Positions 41,768-54,224 of a DNA stretch of 64,000 nt are shown here, piece after piece. Under the pieces are notes generated by a model. That model worked only from the letters and a program-made list of their open reading frames with translations. It made no database searches and had not been told where the DNA came from. Origin of the DNA: Lichtheimia corymbifera B2541 (Eukaryota > Mucoromycota > Mucoromycetes > Mucorales > Lichtheimiaceae). Position numbers and translations under genes: made by a program. Location: positions 222,427-286,426 of the forward strand of contig JNEU01000777.1 in NCBI GenBank assembly GCA_000697475.1, given 5' to 3'. Every line of letters begins with the position of its first letter. Position 1 is the first letter of the stretch.

Positions 41768-43845
41768 TTACAATGCATCGCGACCTTTTGGTAGCATAAT
41801 TCGCTTTTCCTCCAGCTTATACGTTGCGTACGATATCACAATCATCAATGCAGTAGTGCACATGGACACTATTTTGCCTGTACCTGTAAACATTTTGACG
41901 CGTTGTTATTACCGGCAATAGCTCATAAAAGATTTTCAAAAGATACTCACGATACTCGGGTGCTTGTGTCACTGTCCATGCAGCCACCTTGATGAATTCT
42001 GAAGCAAGGCTTCCAATGGTGTTAACAATAGCAATTGCGAGTGCACGTGTTTCTAAATATCAACAAACCCAATCAGTATATGGCTAATAAGCGTGTTACT
42101 CCCTTTTCCTCCTACCTGCATCATCTTGATGGATCTCGTTATTCCATGCCATCATGATTGGAACGGTACCGAGTATTGGCACAACCATATACATGCAAAC
42201 GAACAAGAGAGCCACAGGAACATGCCCATGATTGACAACGACAAGTAGGATATAAGAGACTAGAGCAAATGAGGCAGCAATCTCGATATGCAGATGACGT
42301 TTGCCGTAACGATCCGATAGATGGCCTTGTAAAACAATGACGGGTCTAAAGTAATGCACATCAATGAGCAACTTGAGATGAATGATCATCCTGGATGAAC
42401 GTACACTGCTACGATATAGATGGGCACTGTCATGTAATTGGCAAAAGACGCTTCGTATCCCATCTCGCGTAAAATGATGGCAAATTGTTGCAAGATTCCG
42501 ATTCCAATGTGGTGACAAATGAAAATGATGATGAAAAGATAAATGTAGGGCGTTGCGCAGACATTGTGTAGCGTGGCCATGTTGAATCCGGTGGCTATGA
42601 CCTTTTTGCCTTGAACTTCCAAACGCTTAATTGCGACATGACGCTCCTCGTTGCTCAAGAAACGGGTATTGTGTGGATAATCAGGCAGCACCATGAACCC
42701 GACAATGCCAATACAAACGGCCATCAGACCTTCAATGATAAAGAGCCATTTCCATCCTCGCATCCCATGTGCGCCATCCAATGTTTGTGCGATGGCTCCA
42801 CTGATCAATCCAGAAAACGATCCCTTGGATGATGACATTCATGAGCTGAAATGCACGAGCAGCAAACTGTAGGATGATGATGATGATACATTACCGAAAC
42901 TAAAACGTCATAAGCAAATATCAATATTCCTGCTGCCATCGAATCTGAAAGGGGCTATATATACATACAATGGTGACCTGCCGTAAAGATAGCGGTGCGC
43001 GTTCCAAGCTCTTGATGCGTATACCAGTTGCCAAGAAGATAAATCATGCCTGTATAGAACGGCTGTTGACGAAATGGATTAATCGAATGTGTGGCATGAT
43101 GGTTCCTTGATTGATCACTCACAGCTTCCGCAAATCCTAGGCAAATACGTAGCCCAAACAAGCCTGCATGTGTCTTTACAGTAGCCATGAAAGAAACCAT
43201 AGCACCCCACAAGCACACAGAAAGTGGCAGCATGATCCGTGGTCGCACCTTGGGCATAATCGCATTACATGGAATCTGCAAGCTTAAAAGAAGTATCGGT
43301 TGTAAGCCATAGAGAGAAAAAAAAGTAGCCATGGCAACGCGCTGCTTACTTACCAAACATAGCCAATAAAGAACATGGTAACAGCCCAATTGTATGCGGC
43401 GTTATGCAGATCCAAATCTTCCTTCATACCTATGGAATGCGGTTGAATATGGCGCACCTGGATACCCGACCATTAACCGTACCGGTTGTATATGCGTTCG
43501 CTTTGCATCGTGAAGCATTGTAAGTTTACGATTCTTTCTTTCCCCATGTCACTAGCTGTTAACGTACGCATGTTGTTCCGATCCAGCCCATTCGCCCAAT
43601 ACGCCAGGAATCTGTATAGGCTTTAACCATGAAAAACTGCTCTGCGCATATGAAAGCAAATGAAACACTTGCGCCCAAAGTAAAAGACTCAGGTCGAGCT
43701 TTCTGATCAACCGCTTCTCGATGATTTTCTCCTCGGCCGTGAGGACCTCTTCGCTCGTTGCTGGTGTTGTTGTCGTCGAACTGCTTGCAACATCGGATCC
43801 ACGTGGTAATAACGGCTCACGTTCAAGGTCTTGTCCTTTCAACAT
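41768..43845 (-). CDS. MFS transporter, anion:cation symporter (Dal5/allantoate-permease-like), copy 1
   Basis: Predicted organic-anion uptake permease (family substrates include allantoate, pantothenate, biotin and nicotinate). Eleven exons: 43845-43673, 43611-43568, 43500-43483 (18 nt), 43429-43354, 43282-43123, 43062-42969, 42899-42895 (5 nt), 42823-42405, 42345-42116, 42052-41951 and 41883-41768. They sum to 1437 nt, or 478 aa, in frame. Family signals: YWANGLDRNNM, LQIPCNAIMPKVRPR, GLRICLGFAEAPFYTGMIYL, LPDYPHNTRFL and YLSDRYGKR-type loop (GHLSDRYGKRH). Intron 1 begins GCAAGT, a GC-AG intron. The 5-nt microexon TTTCG is needed to join HF-S to GSFSGLISG. Compared with copy 2 (44,164-46,256) it has one extra intron, which splits a 94-nt exon into 18 and 76 nt. 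Confidence 0.88.
42895..42899 (-). other. 5-nt microexon of MFS copy 1
   Basis: Minus-strand TTTCG is flanked by TTTTAG upstream and GTAATG downstream. One base carried from the previous exon plus these five give Phe-Ser in frame, and the next exon starts in phase 0. Without it the frame breaks. The same five bases occur at the homologous place in copy 2. Confidence 0.8.
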
Positions 43846-44163
43846 TCTGATGATAGGCGTTGCAAGTCAGCTATTAACAAGGAGACAAGAAAAGGTGGTC
43901 AAACAACGCCGTGCTTTATATGGCGAAAAAGAGGTGTGTGTCACGCAGCATATGCAACGACGGCGCGTGTGAATAAACAAAGATGCAGCAAACAATGACA
44001 TTCATCCATTTCCACCATCTCGCTTTCTATCCCCTTTTGATTCTACTCATGTGACTCCAACCCATAGTCTCTTAATAGCCAAATCCTTGCTAAATAAATA
44101 GATTGTATTATATTGGAGGAGATAATTATAATATCATAAAAGTATGCATTTGAGTTGACAAGG
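43846..44163. other. Spacer between tandem MFS genes
   Basis: About 318 bp holding the promoter of copy 1 and the 3' flank of copy 2. No other feature seen. Confidence 0.5.
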
Positions 44164-46256
44164 TTACTCCTTATCAATAGTGCTGTCAGTCTCAATACGC
44201 TTGACAGGCTTTGGAAGTAATATCTTCTTTTCTTCAAGAAAGTATACGGCAAAGCAAACGATGATCATCAATGCGGTCGTCGAGGTGGTGACGATCTTGC
44301 CAGTGCCTACAAGATTTAAAGCCATGATGAGCCGGTTATAGCAGCAGACGAGATGGATGATGTGATACTTACGAAAGGCTGGTGCTTGAGTCACTGCCCA
44401 TGCAGGTACATTGATAAAGTTGGGTGCTAGGTTACCGATAGAATTAACCATAGCAATGGCCAAGGCACGTGTTTCTGAAACAAAAGCAATCAGCTATTTT
44501 GCATGGATCACCACAACCACAACCACCCATTCCACACAACGCACCTGAATCACATTGATGAATTTCATTGTTCCAAGCCATCATGATGGGTGAGATGCCA
44601 AGTACAGGAACCACCATATATACACAGACAAACAACAATGCCACAGGAACGTCACCGTGGTTGACAGCAACAAGCAGAACATACCATAGCAACGTCCATG
44701 CTGTACCTGCTTGGATATGCCAGTGCCGTTTGCCGTAGCGATCGGATAAATAGCCTTGCAATACCATCACCATGCTAATAAAAATGAACGTCTTGTTAAT
44801 GTCATATTGGATATTATGACAAGGAAGGGGGTATACACATACGCGGCAAAGCACCACACGGGCACAGTCATGTAGTTGGCAAATGAAGCCTCATAACCCA
44901 TTTCCTTGAGGATAATGGCAAACTGCTGAAGGATACCCATACCAAGCTGCATGCAGCTAAAGATGATGATAAAGAGGTAAATGTATGGCGTAGTGCATAC
45001 ATTGCGTAATGTTGTCAAGTTGAGACCTGTGGAAACGATCTTTTTGCCTTGTCGTTCAAGACGCTTCATGGCCACAGCTCGCTCACCAGCATCCAAAAAG
45101 CGAGTATTGTGAGGATAATCCGGGAGAAGGAAAAACCCAACTATGCCAATCGCAACGCCAATAAGGCCTTCAATAATAAAGAGCCATTTCCATCCTCGCA
45201 TGCCATGCGCACCATCTAAAGTCTGTGCGATGGCTCCACTGATTAATCCAGAAAAGGCTCCCTTCATTTATACAGAGCCAAGTTAAATGCTTGTAAACGT
45301 CATAGAGGAATATCAATGGGCTTACCGAAACTATAGCATTTCATGAGCCATCATTACATAATCTGTCAATGTGTGTATGTGTACTTACATTGTGATCCAG
45401 CAGCAAAAAAGGCGGTACGTGAACCAAGCTCTTGGCGAGTGTACCAGTTGCCAAGGAGATATACCATACCAGGATAGAAAGGCTGTTCCCGAATCAAACA
45501 AAGAGAATGAGTATGATGAGTATTGCTGCAAGTGGGGATTCTTTGATCTTGTGACAATGATCCTTGTGCTAGGGAATATGGCACATCCACTTACAGCTTC
45601 TGCGAAACCAAGACAGATACGTAAACCAAATAAGGCACTATGATTGTTTACTAGTGCCATGAAGCAGACTACAGCTCCCCATAGGCACACAGCAGATGGT
45701 AACACGAATCGAGGGCGTAGCTTTGGTAGTACGGCATTGCAAGGAATTTGTAAGCTATATGAACCAAAACGTTAATAACACCATCGCGGCATACTACATC
45801 CATTCTACAGTACCAGACATAACCAATAAAGAACATAGTGATACCCCAATTGTATGCAGAGTTGTCGAGGTCCAGGTCTTCTTTCATGCCAGTTGTATAA
45901 GCATTGGCTATATGACAAACCAACCCATCATGTGCCGTTAGTATGCATATTATATCTATATCCCCTTATTGACAGGTGACATACGCATGTTGTTTCGATC
46001 GAGGCCATTTGCCCAATAAGCAAAGAACCTACAAATCAGCGTAAGCATACTCGTTTCCTCCCAACAACAAGATCACGTAAATCGTTACTCACGCCCAAAC
46101 CATAAGGTGATAGTCGAGTTTACGGACCAGCCGTTTCTCGACTTTTTTCTCTTCCGGAGACAACTCATGTGGCTGGGTATCATCCATTTGCACAGAACTC
46201 TCCTGTGGTGGTGCTGCTGCCACGGCAGATTGTTCAATATCCTGATCTTGAGCCAT
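44164..46256 (-). CDS. MFS transporter, anion:cation symporter (Dal5-like), copy 2
   Basis: Tandem paralogue of the gene at 41,768-43,845. Ten exons: 46256-46093, 46028-45985, 45907-45814, 45754-45595, 45482-45389, 45330-45326 (5 nt), 45261-44843, 44774-44545, 44474-44373 and 44306-44164. They sum to 1455 nt, or 484 aa, in frame. Exon lengths 44, 94, 160, 94, 5, 419, 230 and 102 are identical between the copies once the extra intron of copy 1 is removed, so the pair arose by duplication of an already intron-rich gene. Intron 1 here has the ordinary donor GTGAGT. Typical segments: FFAYWANGLDRNNM, LQIPCNAVLPKLRPR, YLLGNWYTRQELGSRTAFF and PIMMAWNNEIHQCDS. Substrate unknown; sequence divergence between the copies suggests some functional separation. 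Confidence 0.9.
45326..45330 (-). other. 5-nt microexon of MFS copy 2
   Basis: Minus-strand TTTCG between CTATAG and GTAAGC. It is needed to join SQ-F-S to GAFSGLISGAI in frame and is identical to the microexon of copy 1. Confidence 0.82.
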
Positions 46257-47613
46257 ATGTAATATCGCAGTGGAGGAGGAGGAGATATGAGCACAATCAC
46301 GAGGAAAAGGGAATAGCTATACATCCCGAATCCCAGGTGTCTTTATATACGAACAAGGAAAAATATCATCACCGTGTGAATGATGACTGCAGCAAACTGA
46401 AAGCAAGAAACCATGGCATTGTACCACTCTGAGCCAAGAGAACACTGGTGATCGAATAAAAGAATCAAGCTGGATCAAATGTCTGACGCAGATCAGGGCG
46501 CACATGTTGCATACAATCACAAGTACAGTAGAAAGAATACTGGGTGTGTGTGTGTGAACGATTTCATACAGGTACAAGATGGCGGGTGTGACACAGCATT
46601 GCTTATTGTGGCAATGTTTCCCGACGACCCCACAATGCCGACTCATTTGATTGCTGCCTTGCGTGTTACCCAACATCATCAAGCGATATACGTACGCTGA
46701 TTTGATACGCGGTGTCCATGATACGGCTCTTTCAAGAATAGCTTATGTGGTAAAGAGGTCTCTTGCAGAGTAGTACGCTGGCTGTATTCATAGTCCCTTT
46801 GTCGACTGATAATCCAACAATGCGAACCGTATATTCCAGCTTGAAGGTGATCGGGCTTTGGCTGCAAAGAAAAGCGAGAAGTGGGTCTTTTATCCACTTT
46901 TGTACTTTGCAAGTTGTATCCCAATCTGCAAAAGGAAGATGGGAAAACCCAAAAGACTGGAGGGGGAGGTATTGCAACAAAAAGGCAAATAGCTCGGCCC
47001 TTTTTCTATTAGCTAATTATCACTAAGCGACCACCAACTAGCTTTTGCGTGAGAAAAAAAAAACAATTGCGGTGTTGTGGATCAATCATCAATGAAATCT
47101 CAAGGTTCACAAGTTGTATCTTTGGATCGGCTCTTTACCAACCGACACCGAAATATCATAAAAGACAAAGCAAGGTGTTGAAAAGCATAGGTTGTAATAC
47201 ACGTGATCATGCCATGTGTAACTTGATACTACAGACTTTTGACAGCAAACACGATTCAGTCTTTCCGGGAGTATGGATGCTACCACTGCTTGATTTGGTC
47301 ACAAAACAACAGATGTATAATGAAAAGCCCGCTCCATAATGATGATAGCTATGAGGTTCTTTGTATAGCATTTCCTGTCGGATGTCAATCTAGGCGGCGC
47401 GATAACAAAGAAAAAGTGGAAACCGCAGACTTCCAAGAAAAAGACAAATATATGGACCCCATATTCCCCAGACCCCTGCGTTTATGGCGTTACCTAATAG
47501 CAAGAGCGTCCTTCTTTCCAGATATTCCAGATCACCCTTCTATACCTTTTTGATTGCATAAAGCCTTTTATTCCAGCGGTGATATATAGCTAAGCACATA
47601 TACAGGATACAAG
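46257..47613. other. Intergenic
   Basis: Promoter side of MFS copy 2 and 3' flank of the C2-domain gene. Several short overlapping frames, none with motifs. No supported gene. Confidence 0.45.
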
Positions 47614-48316
47614 CTAAGCTTTTTTGGTGGTGTTGGTGTTGGTAGTGGGTAATTCCTCTGTAGGCACAAATTCTACTCGAAGGTGCACTTTGCCGTGGCT
47701 GGAGAGTCCTAACATGGCAGGCAAGTTGATCCTATATATGGAAAGTCAGCATAAAAGAAAAGGAGAAAACCATCCCATAGAGTCGTCATAGATACCAATC
47801 ATCGAAAACACTGCCATTGAAGACATCTTGAAGATCAATTTTGGCTTCACCAATCTTGTCCGTGCCAAGAATATCCTTGTCCTTGACCTTCAAATAAAGC
47901 TTGTGCTTGACTCCTTGCCGAACAGTGAAAGCAAACGTCTCGTTGTAAACGGGATTGTTGGTATTCTTGGCCTCACTCGTACGTTGCTTGTGATTCTCAT
48001 CCACCCACAGCTCACTGAAAGAAAAAACGGTTGTCAAATGACATGAATACAAATGATCAATGCTTGGCACTCACATGAAGGGATCATTCTTTTCATCATC
48101 GTAAACGATATCATCAGCAACAGGATATAATACAACAACAATAAGCATGCCTCACCTTCCCAATCATATCTTGATCCTTGAGATCCTTGGCTTCATCTAC
48201 ACGAGGTATCGGATGTGATTAGATGGATATGGATATATGTACGAACCAAAGAGAGTGGTGAAGAACGTACATATGGTGACTGAAAGAACACCTTCAGGAT
48301 GTCTTGTTGCGAGCAT
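47614..48316 (-). CDS. Single C2-domain protein
   Basis: Small predicted Ca2+/phospholipid-binding protein, almost entirely one C2 domain. Five exons: 48316-48271, 48196-48156, 48088-48075 (14 nt), 48014-47796 and 47731-47614, giving 438 nt, or 145 aa. The start MLATRHPEGVLSVTI gives the first strand, then YEAKDLKDQDMIGK, NDPFIELWVDENHKQRT, NNPVYNETFAFTV, KLYLKVKDKDILGTDKIGEA and GKVHLRVEFVPTEEL. The Asp residues of the Ca2+ loops (KDQD, NDPF, KDKDILGTD) are present. The 14-nt exon is required to link GK to NDPF, the most conserved part of the domain. It resembles fungal and plant stand-alone C2 proteins; cellular role unknown. Confidence 0.87.
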
Positions 48317-50262
48317 GTTGTAATGAGGGAAAAAGAAGGAATGAAAGGCGTCTCTGAGGTGGTGGTGGTGGTCGAGTGATATTTACAGTGACAATACAAA
48401 GCTGCAGAGAGCATGCGTCATGCTGATGTCTGATGATCTCTCCTTAATGCACCTTGTCTACTGCATGAATCGGATGCAACCTTTTTCGTGTTACCATGGA
48501 TACTCTCAGTGCGTTGCCTTGGTCATACTGATAAACCCAGGCAGGCTGATTTACAAGTGCAGTGATGACCAGTGCGCCTTGAATTGACTTATGGTGGTAG
48601 TGACAATGCGCTGCATACTATTATCGTACTTGTCGTTGTCGTTGGATTAAAAATACCATCAATGAAACATCGATCTTCGTGTGTCAGCAGGAGTGATGCT
48701 TGTCTTTGATATGTATCATGCATGCAATCGAAAATGTATCAGGTAAATATAAAGCTGGATCGAGGGTCGACGCTCTGCGCATGTTGCATCATAGACTCTG
48801 CTGAGCAACGTAATATCGACGTAAGAGATGATCATGTTGAAAGTGCACTGCTGCGTGTATAGTTGCATCCAGCTGTTGTAAGCATTGTGTTGTTGATTGT
48901 CATCCTCCCATGCTCTTCCTCAATACCATCCATCAGAGCTGCAGCACGATATCGTTTTGACATGCTCGTTTATTCCTCAACAATGTAACAATCCTTCTTC
49001 ATGCTATATAGACTACGCTGATACTACCTTTGATGACTCTTCGCTGATCCTGCCACCCTTTGTGCCATCGCCATTCCCACTATTTGATAAGGTACATTAG
49101 AGCCATATGCAGTTGCCAATCCGTATCATTCATCAACCTTACCTATAGCTTGATGCAATCCTCCCTCAATATCAGCTCTGCTGTTCGATGTCCAAGGCAA
49201 GACACTCGTATACTTTTGGTGGATCAGGACATGCTTTTGGTGAAAGTTGCTTGCCGTCATAAGCAATGGAGTGTATCGTGTAGATTGGCAAGCTGTGTCA
49301 AGGTGCCGATTGAGTTAAAGTGACCCATCCCATGCTTCAGTTGCTGTGTGCATTGGTGGATAAGAAGTCTTGATGTAGTCTTTTTGTTGTGTCAATGGCG
49401 CTTTGCGAATGGCGGTTGTGGTATTCAATGAGTTGGATGAGGAGGTGTACTGGGTACGGAAAAGAAAGAGAGAGAACACACCAGGATCATGCAGCAACCC
49501 AAATCAGTAGACTTTGTAAACAAATCAATATCAACCTACCCCACACATACATGTATCCATGCACTTTGTCAAATGAATAAACGGATCCGAGGAATACATA
49601 TGATGAAACTGAAACATTGCACGTGTAATACGGGTTGAATCGCGTCTTCAACAGACGTCTTGAAGCCATAGCAATGACACGTGTTCATGCGGCAATATAA
49701 CAACTCTCCCACGGAACGATCCACACGCGGGGTAATCATCAGCACATGAAGAAAAGGGTTGCTAGTTCCGAGAAACGAAATCGGGTCGGGATGCAAGAAG
49801 CTATGGACAACCTATAATTGGCAAATTCCGGAGCGGATGTGCTTATAGCTCCTCTTGTTTGACATGTGAGAAAAAAATGGACGCGCTTTACACCCGAAGC
49901 ACTCATGTGCCACAGCTTATGCTTCTTGTTATTCGGTCTGGGTGCCTAAAAAGAAGATCAAAGAAAGAGTTGTCTGAATTCCAAATCACGCCATGCTACA
50001 AAATCACATTCAGGGCAATCGGCTATCACCGGAGAGAGGGGAGACAAACCATGCAACCTTGTTACGCACATGCAAATTGCGGGGTGGTAGTAATGATGAT
50101 TGTCGTCGTCGGGAAAGACTATCACAACAAAATAGAACCATTATACAACACATTCGAGATCATTATGTCATGTTCAAACAAAAAGGTGATTGTTCCTCTT
50201 TAATGGTTGTCGTGTGTGATTGTGGAATCGTATATGTACACTAAAGTATTTTTTTTGGTAAT
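48317..50262. other. Intergenic
   Basis: About 1.9 kb between two minus-strand genes. Open frames are short and lack support. I see no RNA gene or mobile element. Confidence 0.45.
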
Positions 50263-51472
<1,210 letters not shown>

Positions 51473-51537
51473 TATGTGTGATGTGTAAAAGAAAAAGAGA
51501 AACTAGAGGATCAAAAGAGGTGGCATGATTGCTCTGA

Positions 51538-51544
51538 ATTTATA
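51538..51544 (-). promoter_or_regulatory. TATA box of GAPDH
   Basis: Minus-strand TATAAAT lies about 66 bp upstream of the start codon, followed by a CT-rich leader. It fits the TATA-to-ATG spacing of the other TATA-containing genes here. Confidence 0.5.
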
Positions 51545-53269
51545 GTTTTTGCTCAACGTGTATCGCCTACGTCAGGACGCGTGCCTTACTCCGATTCACC
51601 ACTCAGCAATCAACACCCAACTAAATTCTGATGAGATGATACTCGATAGGATTACAGCTCATACACACACACACACACACATACCACAACACAAATATTC
51701 GCATATCACACACACGCCATTTTTTCATGTTGTATGCGATTTATTGTTCCATGGAAAGATCGATTGCATATACGACCCATTTGACTTTATGTATACACCC
51801 CCTACACGATAACGTTGTTATAGTCATGCAATAGCAATTGTATTTTGATGCAGATAAGCCATGTGGGTATTGTATCTATGCTGTATACAGCGCTGGCATA
51901 ATAATGGGAAGAATGGTTGATGCTCAATGGTTAAGCGGGCCAAGCTGGGAAAGCAACTGGAATTAGCGGGACGTGATTCAACAGCGAGAGATCTTCCCGC
52001 AAACATGCGGTACACTGATACAACTTGGCTTTTATCCTATTTGTTTTGTTGTACCCATTCCAATCGCCTTGACGAGTTGTTTGATAGCAGTTACCTGATG
52101 ATAAAGCCCATGAATGTTGAAAGCGAATCAATGATTCGGTGATCACCAATCTGCGTACAGTGACTCGGTACCCATCTTATCGTACAATATTACCAGGCCC
52201 GCTTAGCTTATCGATGATCCTTCATATCTGTACCCAATCACCAGCAAGTTTACCTATATTTGTCATGCGAGGAAAACGGGTAAAATGTCAAGTGCTTGAC
52301 GACGATGGGAAAAGAGACAACAAACGAACTTGATGTGCACCACGATCCCGTGGTGGTTAGTAACCTGCACCACATTACCTTCTTTTGTGTGTGTTATTGC
52401 ATGTCATTCTCGGTTGGTACCATGCATGTTGGCGTTTTCTCATACCCAGCTTATTTACACTTGTACCCATGGCAACTCGATAATTGAAAATAGGGTAGAG
52501 GACATAAAGGACCCATTCCTACTCGTGGAGTAACCATACAAGACACACAAGGGCCCCAAGTCAACCCCAGGTACATGATGGCTTTTATCCCCGTGACGAA
52601 TGGTGTAACAGCATCAGCAGCAAAAAAGGTGCTCAAGTCATCCTCCGCGATGATAGGAGAAGAAAGAATACAGAAGCTGCTTTTGTCATGCTACCCATGA
52701 TTGTGCTGCATAGACGTATAGTTTCTCCCGAGTGGTGCGTGCCCGTGATGAAATTTGGGTTCCTAAAATGGGGCAGAGCAAAATACAAAGGTGAATTATG
52801 CAACGTGTCTCAAATGACACATGCGTCCTGGATGCAGATGAATATAGAATGATGGCCTCATCGTTCCTTGTATGATAACAATGAAAGGCTGCTGGAGGAG
52901 GAAGAAAGAAAAAAGAGGACAATGAGAATGGATCGGGAAACAAAGACACCATTTGCCAAAACAGCGCAAGGAAAAGAAAGAAAAAACATGCGTACACCAA
53001 GAATCCCTTTTTATTTTAGGCAAGAGAGGAAATGCATAGAGGTCGCCGCTGTCTGTTTTTTTGATATCCTTCAAAGGACTTTCCTGCCAATCAAAAGGAT
53101 CCCCGTGATGGGCAATGACGGTGTTGTTGTTGCTGATACACCCACGCACATGCGAGACCAGACATATCTCTGCACCCAAAATCATGTATTCTCTTTTGTT
53201 ATGGGTCATCATTCACAAAAAGGGATTTGCTTTTTTTTTTTCTCGAGCTGAATTGTCCTGGTCTTTAAA

Positions 53270-53275
53270 TATAAA
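53270..53275 (+). promoter_or_regulatory. TATA-like box before the small CPHC frame
   Basis: TATAAA lies 72 bp before the ATG at 53,342, and a CT-rich leader follows. The spacing equals that of recognised TATA genes in the window. Confidence 0.3.
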
Positions 53276-53341
53276 GGTAAGGTCCTCCCCAGCACCGTGT
53301 ATTATTGCTCACTTCATTCTTCTTTCTTTCTTCCCATTACC

Positions 53342-53500
53342 ATGGTATCATCACACTCATCAACAAGAAGCAGTACTACAACCACCATCCGAGATATCCT
53401 TGCTGTTAGGGCGTACTATCCACATCACAACTACTGTTTACTCCACCGGGTATATTATTCTACAACTTGGTGTCCACACTGTGGCCAAGATCTGAAATAA
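53342..53500 (+). CDS. Possible small protein with CPHC motif
   Basis: A 52-codon frame, too short to be sure of. It starts MVSSHSSTRSSTTTTIRD and ends TTWCPHCGQDLK, with another Cys in NYCLLHRV. CPHCG resembles one half of a zinc ribbon or a thioredoxin-like CxxC. Support comes from context: a TATA-like box 72 bp upstream, a pyrimidine-rich leader and an ATG at the usual distance. It could equally be the first exon of a longer gene or chance. No homologue recognised. Confidence 0.3.
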   Translation: MVSSHSSTRSSTTTTIRDILAVRAYYPHHNYCLLHRVYYSTTWCPHCGQDLK

Positions 53501-54121
53501 GGAATCAAATCAACCAAGAGAGGTAACAAAATGTTTGTTATTAATTATATAAACACGCCAACTTACACAACGTGCCCTACTACAACAGCAGGCCTTTCTT
53601 TCATATTGCATTACATACCTTACTTCCAAGGGTGGTGATGTGTAGCATCCACACAAAGCAGCAACCTTACTTTTAGTATATCCATTATCATCACAAGATC
53701 CCATGAGACTGAAAATGAAACGAACTTTTTATACCAAATACCCAACAACATAGCACCTTCAAGGCGCTTTTCCTCTCTCTCTCTTGTTGTTACGGTTTTC
53801 ATATCCAAGCTTTCTATCTGAAATAAATGCAACCGAAAAGATAAAAAGAGCAAGCGGGGAGAAACGGGTTGGGAACCCATTCTTTGGTCTGGAACTTGCA
53901 TTCATGGTGTTTTGTTTACAATTAACCATCAACAGAAGGATTGCAGCACAAAAGGTCCCATGCCCATAACTAGTTTACACATGATATGCATCTCCCCCAT
54001 TCTTTTTTCTTTTTCCAATCATTGGCGATCCCCCACCCAGTAATTCGTTTTTGTCTATCTGCTACCATATTTGGTTTGCCTATAAGCATCACGACTTCTT
54101 CCAAAGTATCAAGTGCCAATA
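53501..54121. other. Intergenic
   Basis: No supported gene. CT-rich tract near 53,760-53,785. Confidence 0.45.
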
Positions 54122-54224
54122 AGCAGCTGGTAGTATGTACCTGAGGATATCAGCCAAGTTCGGTTGCTTAGGTGTTAAGTGCTAAGGGTACATTCACCTT
54201 GGTTATATACCGCCACCAGCTGCT
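54122..54224 (+). ncRNA. Candidate structured RNA, three-way junction, distantly 5S-rRNA-like
   Basis: A perfect 10-bp closing stem (AGCAGCTGGT at 54,122 with ACCAGCTGCT at 54,215) encloses two arms. Arm 1 pairs ACCTGAG with CTTAGGT (one G-U) and holds an inner AGCC/GGTT hairpin. Arm 2 pairs CTAAGG with CCTTGG. The 3' half, GTTAAGTGCTAAGGGTACATT then ACCTTGGTTATATACC, can be aligned loosely with the 3' half of eukaryotic 5S rRNA. However, the element is about 103 nt rather than ~118, the conserved 5' half is missing and I see no clean pol III terminator. It may be a 5S-derived relic, another small RNA or a coincidence. Confidence 0.3.

Larger units (their letters stand above)
51473..53341. 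other. Intergenic, GAPDH promoter side
   Basis: Contains the GAPDH promoter, a (CA)n tract at 51,662-51,681 and purine-rich stretches near 52,890-52,990. No supported gene; frames are short and overlapping. Confidence 0.45.

Noticed and set aside
43673..43845. MFS copy 1 as a pseudogene because its first frame runs into unrelated sequence after WAQ
   Set aside because: Recognising the GC-AG intron restores the frame and exon lengths equal to copy 2.
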